A stretch of DNA of 64,000 nucleotides. Source: Isoetes taiwanensis (Eukaryota; Streptophyta; Lycopodiopsida; Isoetales; Isoetaceae). The notes under the pieces were generated by a model, which searched no databases, was not told the origin of the DNA, and was given only the letters and a program-made list of their open reading frames with translations. Position 1 is the stretch's first letter. Each line of letters begins with the position of its first letter. Of this stretch, positions 34,663 to 49,600 are shown in pieces. Position numbers and translations under genes: made by a program. The stretch is taken from positions 8,311,012 to 8,375,011 of the forward strand of contig JAJEKV010000046.1 in the NCBI GenBank assembly GCA_021234155.1. Direction: 5' to 3'.

Positions 34663-37600
34663 ATGGATGCTTATGGAAGCTCAAGTCAGGACCAAAAAGA
34701 AGATGATTATTTATGGACGACCAGCCTACAAAAACCTAGACGTGATGTTTTTGGTCAGCTTCCCAGAGATGAGCGTGGTTCCCTTGAAGTATTTTTACCC
34801 CAGACAAGAGCATTTTCAGAAATGATTTCTCAAGCAGACGAGCCTCGAGAAAAGCAGGAGATCAAACATGAAGATTCTATTCCAGATACAAAGAAGAACA
34901 TTAAGGGGATAAGAAAAAAATCACCTGAACAGAAAACTGATCTTATGGATTTTAAACTTGATTTGGACTACAAGACAGAGTCAGAAAATGATGTGACATT
35001 AGACGAGGTCGACCATGACATTGATAAAGGCTCAACATTAATAATAGGTGCCAGTATTGCTGAACGTGCAGCTGAATGGGGGTTAGTTGTCAAAGCAGAT
35101 CTATCAGGTACCATAAGTGGAGTAAGTGCACGTACATCTGATGAAGTGAATTTTTCCAACCGTCAAAAGAAAAGTTCAACTTCATCCCAAAGGAATTCTG
35201 GATATTCAAGACATACATCAGGTGATTCCGGATATGAAAGTGACCCAACAGGTATCCCCCGTGTTTCGAAGGAGCTCACTAATGCTCTTTCCACTTTCCA
35301 GCAGACTTTTGTGGTTTCTGATGCAACAAGACCAGATTATCCAATTGTTTATGCCAGTGCCGGATTTTATGAAATGACAGGTTACACTGCTAAAGAAGTC
35401 ATCGGCAGGAATTGGTTTGTTCCTTACCAACTCGCAGGACTGTGGAACATTGTGAAACATTACATTAGAACAATGCAGTTCCTCTATCTTACACGAGCCA
35501 TCCTGACTATCTTGGCATCTATCCTTGCCTAGCAAGTCACACTCTGCAATATATTTCTGAGTGCGGACTTGCAGCCGTCCATGTTTCTTCCCAAAATTTC
35601 TCAATGTACATAGGACTTGCATTAATCGTTTGCATGGTATAAGAAGTTTCCACCAATTTATGAATTTATCTCGTCTTGCATATCCCTACTTCATGAAACA
35701 AGGGAAAGTCATACTTCTACAATTTTATGCATTCAATATTATACAAATTGATGTTAGAATAGATGAGACACAGATCCATGCAAATGTTAACAGCGTATTC
35801 CACTTTGCAGTCGTTTTCTTCAAGGAGTTGACACAGATCGGTCAGATATTGATAAAATTCGTCAGTCAGTAAAGGAAGGAAAACCTTTCTGTGGCAGGTT
35901 ACTCAACTATAAGAAAGATGGCACCCCTTTTTGGAATCTTCTCACCATATCACCTATCAAGGATGAAAATGGAAAAATCCTAAAATATATTGGGTAAGAT
36001 GTAGATACTTAGAGGCTTGACCATCACTTATTCAATGGAACTTCTTGTGCAAAACTATATCAACTTTGACATGTAATTGCTTATGTAATGTTGACATGGA
36101 ATCGGCGTGTTTTGCTTTCTACTTGTTCATCCTTTACTTGCAATCCCCCTTATTTTTAAACCTTATATTCCCAGCATAAGTCCTCTTACAAACCGGAAAG
36201 AACTAGTCCTTGCTTGTTACCAGAGTCAAATTTCACAGCCAAATGAAGGAATGCACAATTAGCTAACTATGTGTCTATTTGCTTTGGTTAACATTGATTT
36301 TGCTGCATATTCTGTTGGCCAGTTTCTATCGTCATCCCAAATGAAGTTTTATAAAATATTTGAATCCATTATTGTCAGCATAGTATACTAGCTGTTTAGT
36401 TATTCAGAATGCAGGTTGAAGTCAGCAAGTACACTGAAGGGCTAAAAGAGAAGGCATTGCGACCAAGTGGTATGCCAGAGTCACTTATAAAATATGATGG
36501 TAAGTTTTGATATTTATCCTCAAGTTAGTGGCTTGAATATAACCAAAGCTTTATCAATACCCAGTGAGGTCCTTGGTTCTCAAAGGCCAATTGCAGTTTT
36601 TGAAGTGTAGTTATCAAAGTTGTTCTAATTACTGCAGGCTTGAAATAACCAAAGCATTATCAATACCTAGTGAGGTCCTTGGTTCTCAAAGGCCAATAGC
36701 AGTTTTTGATGTGTCATTATCAAAGTTGTCCTAACTACTGCAGGATGAAAATGCTGAAGCTAAATAGCCACAGATGCGCCACTCCAGTTCATAAACATTC
36801 ACTTTTGTCTTCCTTAAGCTGAAAATAGTTTCATGAGATGAAGACCAACAGTGCATGAAGCTCAAATATTGCTCCTAGTACACTTCAATGCATTCGGACC
36901 TGCTTATACACACATGTACCCAACCAAATTAGGATTTGCTCCCATGTACTTCACATGAGTGAATATACCATAATCATCTATTACAGGAGCAGAATAGGTC
37001 TGCTAACATGTTTGCCACATCATTTGGATGATTGATAAGAAGCTAATTATCATTGGAAAAGCTGACGAATCCTCTTTGCTGTCATTTGCACATAGTTCAA
37101 TAACCATTTACTTAACTGTAGATGGGATCTTGGCAACGCTGAATGGAATTGAAAGCCTGACTCATTTTTTTTGTTACAGCCCGCCAGAAGGACATAGCTG
37201 TAAGTTCAGTTACTGAGATAGTTCAAGCGGTCAAAAATCCTCATCCAGTGGCAAAGTCGTTAGTCGGAGCAGTTCTGCCAGAGAAATTTCGAACATCTCG
37301 ACAACCACAGGGAGCTGCTAAAAAGCAGAGTGACATGATGCTTGCAAATGTACCAGAAGGTGCTGCTTTAATGGAACGTAGTGCAAAGAGCAATCGCAGG
37401 TCATCAGGCTTTTTGGCACTTCTTGGGTATGGACTGTCTTTGTCTCTGTAATCAGTTTCCCAGTGCTTCTATATTTGCAACTACTATGTTTGAGGTCCAT
37501 TGTGTAGCTGGGCAGCTTATACATTTTTGACAATGACATCATGGTTTTGCCAATCAGTATTTAGGCTAGGAAGCTTGTCAATTTTGCTGTAGTTTGTACG

Positions 37601-40600
37601 AATAAATTAAACTTAGGTCTGAAGTCTAATCCAAGACCAAATGCAGTTTTACCCCAAAACAAGAACCCGTGAGGAAGGAAACCCCAGAATTGCTGGATAG
37701 TGAGGTGCTTGAAAGTCTTGAGGAGGACAGACCTGACAGCATAGACCTTGACCATATTGATGAAGCAAGAAAAGCCTTCGACTTGGCGACGACACTTGAA
37801 CGAATTCAAAAGAATTTCGTGATCACAGACCCAAGGTTGCCCGACAATCCAATTGTAAGGATCTTACTCGTAACCTATGACAAGAACAATACGTTTGACA
37901 AAAGTAGGGAAGTAATACCAAAATTAGAAAACTGAGCTATTTTAAGAATCAATATTTAGCACGAGTATATAGTGCAATGGTAGGATATGCCTTGACATCT
38001 AATGTGCATTTATTATGAACTATCTGGAAGAAACAATTTCTACATGCAATATTTGCTCATACTGATCACCTGCTCAAGGACATTGCTAGCTGTTAGGCCC
38101 TGGAATGGTTATAATATCAGCATGCAATGTAGTAAGCAGAAGCATTTCTCTGATAATACAGATGAAGGCTTGCCTTCATAAAAAGCAGAAGTATTCATGA
38201 TATATCTTTCTTGGAATGCGCTCTCCAGGAAAGACCCAAACGGCTGAAATGACCCAAGTGTATTGTTCATCTGATTACACCCCAAACGAGAATCCACTGT
38301 TAAACCTCATGATGCATTTGAATTCCCCATGATATAATTGAGCAGTTTCTCTTTAGAGCATTCCAACCTTTTGGAAAAACTTTGTTGGCCATGTTTTTGT
38401 TGCACTGGACGAAATTGGTGCAAACACGAGTTTTTGAGTAATGTTTGTAACTGGTCTAAACCTTTGGTCCTTGATGTGACTTGTGATTGTCCTTGAACAG
38501 ATTTTTGCTTCAGACTCATTTCTAGAGTTGACAGAATACAGTCGAGAAGAAGTTATTGGAAGAAATTGCAGGTAAGAAATTGTGAAGAACCTCTATATGC
38601 AAGGGAATCACAATTTTTGTTTCCTTTTCCTGTTTTCGTCTTTGATCAACTGTATGATAGACTAACCAATAAACAGGTTTTTACAAGGGCCAGGGACTGA
38701 CTCGAGAACAGTGGATCAGATACGAAATGCCATCAAAGAACAAAGAGACATCACGGTCCAGCTTCTTAATTACACAAAAAATGGTATGCTTACTGACAAA
38801 TGCATTTAAGGCTTCTGCTGGATATAGAAGTGAAATCCATTATGTTGCTTTTGAAAGTCGACTATTGGAAGTATATTCTCTTGTATCTGGTTTCCAGGGA
38901 GGCCATTCTGGAATCTCTTTCATCTACAAGCCATGCGGGACAACAAGGTAACTGGCAGTTTTGGAAGTCTGTCATAGTATGAGGAATATGTCTTGCATGA
39001 CTTTCCACTCTGCACTAATGAATAAGAAACTCAAGGAATGGTTTCTCACTTAACCAACTTCTATAAGACAAATCATAAATTTTAGAGGTAAAAAGTGTAG
39101 TTTGATCAAGATGGACACAAGCTTCTAAAACAGAAACGTGCTGAATACATATCATTGGAAGTGGAAAATTTATAGAGATGCTATAAACTCATTAAACAGG
39201 ACTCTGCTGTCAAGGGATATAGCACAAATGTTTCTACTCAAATTACATTATGGGCGTTTCTCCCTTTACGTAGTTTTAAGTGACGTCCTTTCTTTCTATT
39301 TGTTATATCTAAGCCTTTTTTCAGTAGTCCACAAAATATTCTTCATAGCATGGATGCCTCATGGCATTCTTAGGTCAAATAAAGCAGGAGAAAAAGTAAG
39401 GGGAACGAGCCGTATGATGAGAAACTGCCGTGTACGGTCCTGTGAGGGACTCGTGTCGGATTTTCATACTAGATGTATAGCAGCCTCCTGTCAGCTGCAT
39501 CTGGTGGGGGTATGTTCCATAGAAAACATGTGACTAGGGATGCGAAGATGTTACCCAATAAATAAGTTCTAGAAAAAAGATGCCTATTTGTGACACGAAG
39601 CCTATATTTCTGCTTAAACTTCCAATCTTCTCTGGAACTAGAACAATTTCATCCAGCATCTTTGTAGGGAGAATCAGATATGGAGTTGTCCATGAGTGGT
39701 TCTTGACTTTTCCCCCTCTACTTGCAGGGAGAGTTGCAATACTTTATTGGGGTGCAGCTAGATGGTAGCGACAATATTGAGCCAGTTCTGAACCGTCTTT
39801 CTGAACGATCAGAAAATCAGGGTGCAAAACTGGTATGGCTTTTAACAGTCTGATTGCCTTGTTGGCCGTTTATTAATACATATTATGCCAGGTTCGAGCT
39901 ACTGCACTGAATGTCGATGAGGCTGTACGGGAGCTTCCGGATCCAAATCTTGTAAGTATTAGCCACAGCGACTGACTAGCATGGTGATTAGGTCCAATTG
40001 GATCTCATCTAATTTGTTAAGATGCTTGCTTAAAAAAGTGAAAGAGATGGGCTTTATTATTGTGTTTCCATTACACTTATATGAAGAGGTATGAGGCTAC
40101 ATGTTAGATGCGTTGTAAAGAATATGTAATTTTAACTGTTTTTCTGTATACAGACACCAGATGATATCTGGGCAAAGCATTCGAAAGTTGTGGTCCCAAA
40201 ACCTCATAAGAGAAACAGCGATTCCTGGGCCGCAATTCGAGAGGTATTTCTGTGAACGCAATTGTGGGCAATATATGTGAATGAAAGAAGTCGTTCTAGT
40301 TGGCTAAAAGATAGGAAATTATGTGAGAAACAAACGAGATGACGTGTGACTTTGAAGGGATCAATGTGATGATGTGGCCCGTTAAAGTCACAGATGATGA
40401 CATGGTCCAATCATCAGAGTGAAGTTTGTTGGACACCTCACTTGAATTAAACTCTAACTGAAGGACACAAATAGAAGTTACGATCCAATCAACTTCCTAT
40501 AAAGAGTGAATTATGAGGATCTCCATCAGCATCAAAAGCTAATTTCGTGCTCTATTCTTATGGAGTAGTGGACAGGCTTGCAGTCTGCCATATGAAGACG

Positions 40601-43600
40601 GTCCAAGGACTTTACTTGGGTAAGTTGGGTATTCTACTCCCAAACGATTATGCAGCAATCGAAGATCTGTGATCTCAATTGAGACATGTAGTTGGGGACC
40701 TTAATATTTTGAATGCTTTGATCCACCTTGTTTGCATGCCAATACCTTGCAGCTTTTTCAAATCCTACAGTCATCTTTGTAATTGACAAACCCATGTTCT
40801 TACCCTGCTTTTACAAAACCTTGTGGTTGTTCTGTACAAAAATACTGCCTGTTTTGCACAAAAATAGTTTCCTTGAGATCATGCACCCTTGGAATCTATT
40901 TGCCAACCTTTGCTGCCTGCTATGTTGTGTACACTGTTGACATTCAAGCTATAGGACTGCTGCCAATCCAGCCCAAACTGCTGATTAAATCCTTTACCCA
41001 CTAACCTTTGCCACTGTACCATCTGAATCACCCATTTATTGTCTATGAATTAAAACTTCGCCCATTTATTTATTGTCTATGACATGATGACCTTTGGTCT
41101 AGACACGTTTCCTTTTTTATGAGCATCGAATATTCGTCATTTACGACTGCAAACATTCATTAGTTGCTGCTGCTTGTTGAAACGTTTGATGATCCTTATG
41201 ATGATAGTCTGACGCATGGGTGCATAATTACACGTGTAATCAACAGATTCTAGACCAGCCAATCTTTTTAGGCCAGATGCCACATTGAGTACACTTTCCT
41301 GAGCAGGACGTCCAGGCATTATTTTCATACGGATCAGGCCATAGATCATAGTGATTAGGGACCTTAGAAATTGAAACTTCTTACCAGGGACAGTCCAATT
41401 CTGTAAGTTGTTTAGGTTTTACTTTGGAGTAGGGTGTACTGGAAGTTGCCGAGACTGAGAGGAAGAAGTAGAAGCTTAATCAGAGTTTAGTTTCATTGTT
41501 TCTGGGCCTCTTCACAGAAGTACTGAAATCTTAACAAAACATTCCCAAATCACTCTGAGTTGTGGATTCTTGGAGAGCTAACCGAATTTCACCCTCATTG
41601 GCAAATTGATTTTGTAGACTTTTTCACACAGCCAGGGTGAGCGAAATCTATAAGTGCCAAGTCAAAATAGCCACAAATGGCCACGATTAATTGATCCTGT
41701 TAGCCTCAAAATAGTACAAGCGTTCATGCCATTCTTGTTCAGCTGCAGCACCATTTTGGCAGCAATGCATTTATGTCAGCCTCGGAAATTAAAATTTATT
41801 GCACATATGAAAGATTTCAATCTTGAATAACGACCACATGAAGAAAAAAAGAATTTGTTTTAATTCTACCACAGCTGCGCTTTCTGTATTCCGATACGAT
41901 TATAATGTAGGAAGAATCTTGGTAATTGCAATTATTACGTGTGAAATGGTTAATTTCAGTCATTACTGCTGTATAGGTTCGAAATAGTGGCGAGAAGTTG
42001 GGTCTTAAACACTTCCGACCTGTCAGACATCTTGGATATGGAGATACTGGAAGGTTGCTTTCTAAATTCCTAACCATATTTTTGTATCAAAAGGCAAGTG
42101 TATGATAAAACGTTGCTGTACAGCAATCTCAGTTATTTTTAGAGCATTCTTAGGCTATTATAATTTTATTTGATGAAAATAGGTGATTGACCATTGTTTT
42201 TGAAACTTTTCTTGATCAGTGTGCACTTGGTTGAGTTACAAGATACAGGCCACTATTTTGCCATGAAGGCTATGGACAAATCTGTTATGGTAAATCGCAA
42301 CAAGGTATTCTTTTAAAATCTTAATCTTCCCCTTCTCTCTTTAATTTTCTGCGGCCTATGTAAGAAGGTTGGCCTTTTATAGTAGACAATACCGTAGTGT
42401 CATTTAATTGAATTCTAGCATACTTTCTGAAACTGAGAACTAAGGGACCATGAAGCTAAACTGATAGCCACACCCCTCTTGATCTGGTCTCTACTTTGTT
42501 TCTTTCAAGTTTGAACCATCAAATGCACGCAATAAAAATTGTCCATGGAGGAAGCAAATCTGAGTGTCAAATTGTTTGAATACTAAGATGCAGTGTGAAT
42601 ATGCAAGAGAGAAAAGAGATACGCGGAATAGCTAGGCTAGTGAGTGGACTGAATAAGAAACTATACTGCATGACTAGGGCTTTTTAGGAGAGCCGTGTCA
42701 GCAACATAAGTGTCATGACTAGTCACCTAAAGGTGGACATCCCTCCATGACTAGCATGGCTCAAAACTTAGAAACTGAAGTAGTTTCACAAACCTCATAA
42801 ACTGAAGTAGTTTATCAGCAAAATAAACAACAAAAAACCTGAAATATCATCCCCCCTGAGGATGATCATGGGGTAAAACATGCAAAAGCTGTTTTCATAT
42901 GGCTGAATTGATGTCCTCCAAGCGGTTTTGTGAAGCCATCAGCAACTTGATGTTCGGTAGAACAGTAAGAGATTGAGAGATAACCATTTTCGAGTTGCTC
43001 TTTGACAAGCCATAGCTTAATATCCATATGTTTAACGAGGAGGTGGTGCATCTTGTGGTCTTTTGCATGAGCAATGGCGCCACTGTTATCACAGTTATGG
43101 CCGGCAGAAAGCCCAAATCTTCATATAAATGTACCAGCCACCTTAACTCTTGAACTGTGGTAACTAAGGCTTTGAGCTCACCCTCAGTAATACTAATACT
43201 ATTGGTCTTCTGCTTTTTAGAGCCCCAACTATTAGGATTGCCTCCAAAGGAAGATACATATCCTGTAATACATTTTCATTTCTCAAGATCTGTAGATGCC
43301 ATATTAGAATCTGAGAAAAGAACAAGAGTAGGGTTGGTAACTTTGTGTGTATAACACTCCTTCACTTTGAGTTCCTTTGAGATAGTGGAGAACTCGTTTG
43401 GCTGCTCTCCAATGAGGTACTTTAGGGTGATGCATGAAGGAGTGCGCACTGCAACAGCATATAATATCTGGTCTAGTATTGGTTAGATAGAGCAAGACCC
43501 CAACCAATTGTATGTCGATTGCAGCGTTAGTATCTTATGAGTAGATTCAAGTGTCAAAATATGACCCAGATCAAATGGAATGGAAGATACTTTACAATCT

Positions 43601-46600
43601 GTCATGTGAATATCAAGGAGTTAAGTTATATTTCTGTTGTGTGAGGTGAATACCTTGTGAATGTTGCCAAACTTCTATGCCCAGACAATAATGCCCTAGA
43701 CCCAGATCTGTCACCTCGAAATCTGTTGCAAGTGCCTTAGTATTTGAAATAGTAACATCAGTATTCCCTGTCATAATAGTGTCATCTACATACAGTAGAA
43801 GCACACTAATCTGAGAGTTGGAATTCCAACAACATGGAGCTTGTTCAAGACCATACAAGCTTTTTTTCAGTCTGCAAACATATGTGGGATGATTTTTATC
43901 TTTAAATCCAGGTGGCTGAGACATGTATAGATCCTCTTCCAGCTCTCCATTCAAAAAAGCGGACTTAATTGGCCAGTCTTGTTGTGCTGCCAAACCTATC
44001 ACTGCTTTAAGGGTATTCAGTCGCACGACTGGAGCAAATACATCGTGGTAATCAAAACCCTCTTTTTGTATAAACCCTTTCGCAACCAACCTTGCTTTAT
44101 GTTTGAATAGAGTACCATCAGCATGATACTTTGTTTTGAACACCCATTTTGCTCCAATTATATTTTTCCCTGTTGGTTTAGGGACCAGCTCCCATGTACC
44201 TTGTTTATGTAACATGGATAATTCTTCTTCCATTGTTGCAACCAAATGTGGTTCTTTGACTGCTTGTACATGACTAATAGGATCAATTTCAGCTGATAAA
44301 ACCTTGGCGATAAGTACATAAGCGCATAATTACATGTAACTTTAGAAGAGCCTTCTTCTGAATAGTTAATAGGCAGTAGCTGGGCAATTCTCTCAGATCT
44401 TCTAAGCAAAGGAAGATTGGGAACTATTGCCTCCAGCTGTGGTTCAGCAATAAACATGGGCAGCTCAACTGGATGTGAATCAGACTCATACCCTTCAGAA
44501 TCTTCTTCTGGAATGGGTTCATGATAGCCAAGGGTTTCATAGTCATTATAGGCATCTGTATCGTCTGCTGCAACAGTGGGAATATCAGCACTTGAAGTGC
44601 TGGCGATAGTGGGACCACCTGCTGCAACAACGGTTGGAATGGCAGTGCTCAAAGTACTTGCAATAGTGGGATTATCAGCATCAGCACTTGAAGGAACTGC
44701 AGCAGTTCTAGTTGCAGCAGAAGTAGAGGAATGCCGCCAATACGAACCATGTGAGAAGACCCTGGAGGTTGGCTGTCTAGTGTGTCATGAACAATATCAA
44801 ATGTGTTGATAACTTTGTCATAGCACTTGCATTAGGTTGATAAAACTCCTTAGAGTAGACTGCATCCTCAAGAAAATTCATACTTCTAGATGCAAGTACA
44901 CGCTTGGTAACAGGGTCAAAGCATCTCCAACCTTTCATATTGCTAGGATATCCAATAAAGAGAACGTTTATAGCTCTGTCAGCTAATTTGCCTTATTTCT
45001 GCAGTAATTCTCGAGGAACAGTGGCAAATCCCCGGCAGCCAAATACCCTAAAATTAGAGACATCTGGCTTAGTTGCATATAGCGCCTCAAAAGGCGTTTT
45101 AAAGTTGATGGCCTGAGTGGGAGCCCTATTACACAAATAAGCAGCAGTTAGAACTGCGTCAGCCCAAAATTGTGGAGGTAACTCTTTATATTTGAGCATG
45201 CTTCGAGTCAAGTTCACAAGGGTTTTATTCTTGGGTTCTGCCACTCCATTTTGAGAGTGAGTGTAAGGCACAGTCATCTCTCTATAAATCCCTTTGTACT
45301 GAACATAGGTCTGAAATTCCTAAGAAATATACTCTTTGGCTTTATCAGACCTAAGAGCTTTGATAGTAGTAGATAATTCATTTTCAATTTGTAAACTAAT
45401 GGTTTTGAAGATAGCAATTGCATGCCACAGTGATTCTTGTGTTCTGGGAACGGCACCAACAGTAAGTAATGATTCACATTGTACTCCTGAATGGTGCGAA
45501 CTAGAATCCAAATTATACAAGCCTTCGTCATTTAAGTGACCTCTGGCTACAGGGCCCAAAAGTTTCAGATCAATGAAATCCAAAGGATTTTTCTGGAGAA
45601 TGTGAACAAACCCATCTGAGAATAGGACTGAATAGCCCATCTTTCAATCAAACTGTTTACAAGTAATCCAAGCACTAGAATAACATCTTTTATTTTGAGA
45701 GTAAGACAGTTTGTGGTAGAAAGAGTTACATCCCCTTTTGCAGTAGATTTAGCGACATTTCCATCTGCCATTTTGATTACTGTCTTGGTATATGGATGAA
45801 GATTCTTGAAATCATTCAATTGGCCTGCCAAATGCTTGGTAGCCCCAGAACTACAAGCCAAGCATGTGGCTGCAAATTCTCTGCAGCGATATTGAGGAAA
45901 TGCAAATCTGCCTCCTCCAAATCGACATGAGAAACATGAGCAGTTACCTCATGTGAAGAACTCGAATCTTTAGCTTTTTATTTTGCCTCCTTATAGTTCA
46001 AAAAATCAGCAACATCCTTGAGAAGTTTCTTGCAATCTAGTTTAACGTGGCCATTTTTATTGCAATACCAGCAAGTAAATGGTTGCTGAGGAGCAGACTT
46101 AGCCGCTGACTTAGATTCTGCTGTAACATCAGAAGAGGATGGAGGAGTAGATGCAGCATTGGCCTCAGAAGTAGATACTGATGGCAGTATGGAAGGCGCG
46201 GAAAGCCTAGTTTTAGAATAAAAAGTGGCCTCCATCTGATCATACATTTTGTGACCTTGTTCAGCATCTATAAGTTTGTGTTGAAGCTGATTGAAGGAGA
46301 TAGTGATCTTATCCTGCAGCTCGTAATAGTATGTGACACTTTGATACTCACAAGGCAAGCTTTTGAGAGCATATTGTAATAGGGATAGATCTGTGAGAAG
46401 ACCACCTGCTGCATGATATTTTTCCCTCAAGGCCTTGAACTGCTGCAGATAATCTCGCATGCTAGGGCATCCTTCCAACCTTAGATTATCCATCTGGTTT
46501 TGAATTCCAAGTTGTTGATCTTCACCTGCCTGAATACAATGAAGGAAATCAAAAGCGGAGGAGAAAGATTTATAACCTCGAAGATCTTTCTGAAAATCTG

Positions 46601-49600
46601 TGCATACAAGTTTTGGAAAAGGAAAGCAGATCTGGGTCAATTCCGTTGAGAAAGGACTTGGCGTGAAGAATCCGGCATGAGAAGATTCCGGCATGAAGAT
46701 TCCTAGCGTGAAGAATCCGGCGTGAGGAATATGTCGCGAACATATTCTACGTGAGCAAAAGTTGACGTGAACAAATTTGGAACTCTTGAGAATCGGCCTG
46801 AACTCGCAACGCAATTCAGACCCGATGTCCACCAATGCAGACAATTAAAAGCAGAGATTGATTCAAATCCCTCCTGATCAGGCCCAACACTTTGTCCTGA
46901 TCCTCCTGTTAAAGATTAACACTCGTTTTCTTCTCACAACATGGCTATGATACCATGAAGATGCAGTGTGAATATGCAAGAGAGAAGAGATATGCGGACT
47001 GAATAAGAAACTATAAAGGATGACTATGGCTTTATAGGAGATCCATGTCCGCAGCATAAGTGTCATGACTAGTCATGTAAAGGTGGTGACATGTAATATC
47101 ATATGCTAACAAATACTTCTTATCCTAATTGCATTGCATCTGATTTGTCACAGTACAACCTAGCTGGTGAGAGTTTCAGCTGCAGATCTTCAAGAAGATG
47201 CACAAACCAAAATCATTTCTTGAGCACCAATACAAGGAGGTTTAAGCTCAGCCCCTGTAGTATTTTAGACCGAGTGTGGCCTGCTTTGAATTAGAGCCGA
47301 TCCCTTTCTGTTATCAAGGTCATTCATTACCCGCATAAGCTTCATTCCTGTAAAGGTCCAAACTTAAAGAAATAGATAGATAAATAGTACTTTTTACGTC
47401 ATACAAGATGGCAGCATTTCATAGGGACCCCTAAATGTCCCAAGAGTGACTTGAACACAAGACCTCCTAATTGCTAATCTAAAGGACTAGCCACCAACCA
47501 CAGGGAGGGGAGAATGATGCTAATCTGCAGGTACTTGAGAACATGGTGTTTCATGATGATTGAGATTGACATATCCAAGTGTGATGATATTTAGATTATA
47601 GTTTAGATGTTTTTGAATACACTTCATTGTTCTTTAATTTTCACAAGACATCCACTCATAAAATGGTATTGCCAAGCTATTTTTAAAGACTCGTTAAACT
47701 GTAAGAGTTAAACTGTAAGAGTCATACTTTCAGTTGCAGAATCCGCTGGACATGACAGTGATAGATCTTTAACAGGTTCACCGCGCTTGTGTGGAGAGGG
47801 AAATTCTTGCAATGCTTGATCATCCATTTCTGCCAACTTTGTATGCATCATTTCAGGTAGTTCTTATGCACATGGTGATTACGTAGGAATTCTTTAGAAG
47901 TACTTTACAACTGGTAGTACAGAAGAATTAATATGTATTGTCATCTAGGATACAGATCCTTACTTTGAGGACAATGTTCCTAATGAGGCTCGAACTTGAC
48001 CTAGGTTTACTACCAAAAAGAATGAAAGCATTCTTTGTCAAACACTTTACCAGAATCCACTTCTGACTTTTTGCCCCCAGATTTAGGTTTCTTTTGGGAT
48101 TCTTTGTATTTTAAGAATCGTGGCCTCTCATGCCATAGAGTTTGAATACCTAAGCAGAGAGAAATACAAGACACTAGGTGATTATAGCTGCTGACCTCGT
48201 CTTATCTGACCTAATCAAATCCCATTTAGCTAGATGTAATAAATGTGATGGAACCGAGAACGAATGCATTTCTGCGAAATAGCATGTTCATGTTTCTCGG
48301 TAACCATTTCCATGTTAACTTTTTCCTTTCTTAATTTGCAGACAAAAACACACATCTGCCTTATTACAGACTTTTGTGCAGCTGGTGAGCTCTTTCTTGT
48401 TCTGGATAAGCAGCCCACAAACAGCTTCAGTGAAAATGCAGCAAGGTATTTCTCCTTGCAAGGTCTTGAAATATTGCATCAGATTAAAAGAAAAGGAATA
48501 GTTGAAACAGAACCATTAATAATTATCGATTCTTTTGCAGGTTCTATGCAGCTGAGATTGTGATAGCACTTGAGTACCTCCACTGCCAGGGTAGGTCTAA
48601 AGCTTAATGGATATGCATAATAATGAGGAAACACCTTTGCGAGTTAGGCTCTGAAGCCTGTTTAAGGAGAGTAAGCAGCAGACATTTTCCAAAACGTTTC
48701 TTGAAACCCATTGTATCTTAGGTGATTGAAGGTAGAGCCTCAGTTGGAGAAAATAATGAGTAAAGAGAGATCGATTATCATTTGCGTAAGGATTTTGGTA
48801 GTTCTTTTCTTTTATATTGAAGAGTTAAGGAGGAAAAAGGTCATCAAATCATCCTCAATTGGAGAAAACAATGAGTAAAGAGAGGTTGATTATCATTTGT
48901 GTAAACGAACCTGGTAATTCTCTTTTTCAAAATCAATGTATTGTTTTTAGCTGCATTGGAAACATGAAAATGGCAATTGATGGAACTACAACAACTCCTT
49001 CATTTTGATCATTCTTCTATTACAGACTTTAGCTACTGCCCGAGTTCCTAGGAGAAGCCACTAGTCCATGGAAATTAATGAATCATCACTCTTATTTCAA
49101 CTTCTTTCGAATTGTTTGCTGCAGGGATCGTTTATAGGGACCTGAAACCTGAAAACATTCTCATTCAAAGTGATGGCCATGCAGTCCTTTCTGACTTTGA
49201 TCTGTCATTTTTGACCACCTGCAAGCCACAGGTATGTAAATAACTCTATTTCTTGAAGTACCGTTTTTATATAATGCTGACTGTCAGAAAGTCAGGTAAT
49301 CAAGCCTATTGTAAAGAACAAGAAAAAAGTTTCGATACTTCCAACTTTTATTGCTGAGCCAACCTCGCGGTCCAACTCATTTGTAGGAACTGAAGAATAT
49401 ATTGCACCAGTATGAATTCCTTACCTAACTAGAAAATTTTGGGTGGAGATAAAAAAGTATTGTTGGTTGTTGAATTTTGGATCAATACTTAAGCAACTTA
49501 AGATGTAATAAATCAGAATACCTAAACTCATTCATAATGCAGGAGATCATTGAAGGATCAGGTCATGGAAGTGCTGTAGATTGGTGGGCGCTTGGTATGT

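Larger units (their letters stand above)
42584..47091 (-). mobile_element. Ty1/copia LTR retrotransposon in a phototropin intron
   Basis: Short LTRs (42584-42739 and 46956-47091) flank minus-strand gag, protease, integrase, RT and RNase H in the copia order (integrase before RT). The primer binding site is next to the right LTR and a purine-rich stretch is next to the left one. It sits between the phototropin exons at 42304 and 47776, in the opposite orientation to the gene. Frameshifts and stops interrupt pol. Confidence 0.9.

Noticed and set aside
35415-35535. Continuation of the phototropin frame to 35532
   Set aside because: This is intron read-through. The exon at 35811 restores the invariant N-C-R-F-L-Q-G motif in the correct phase.
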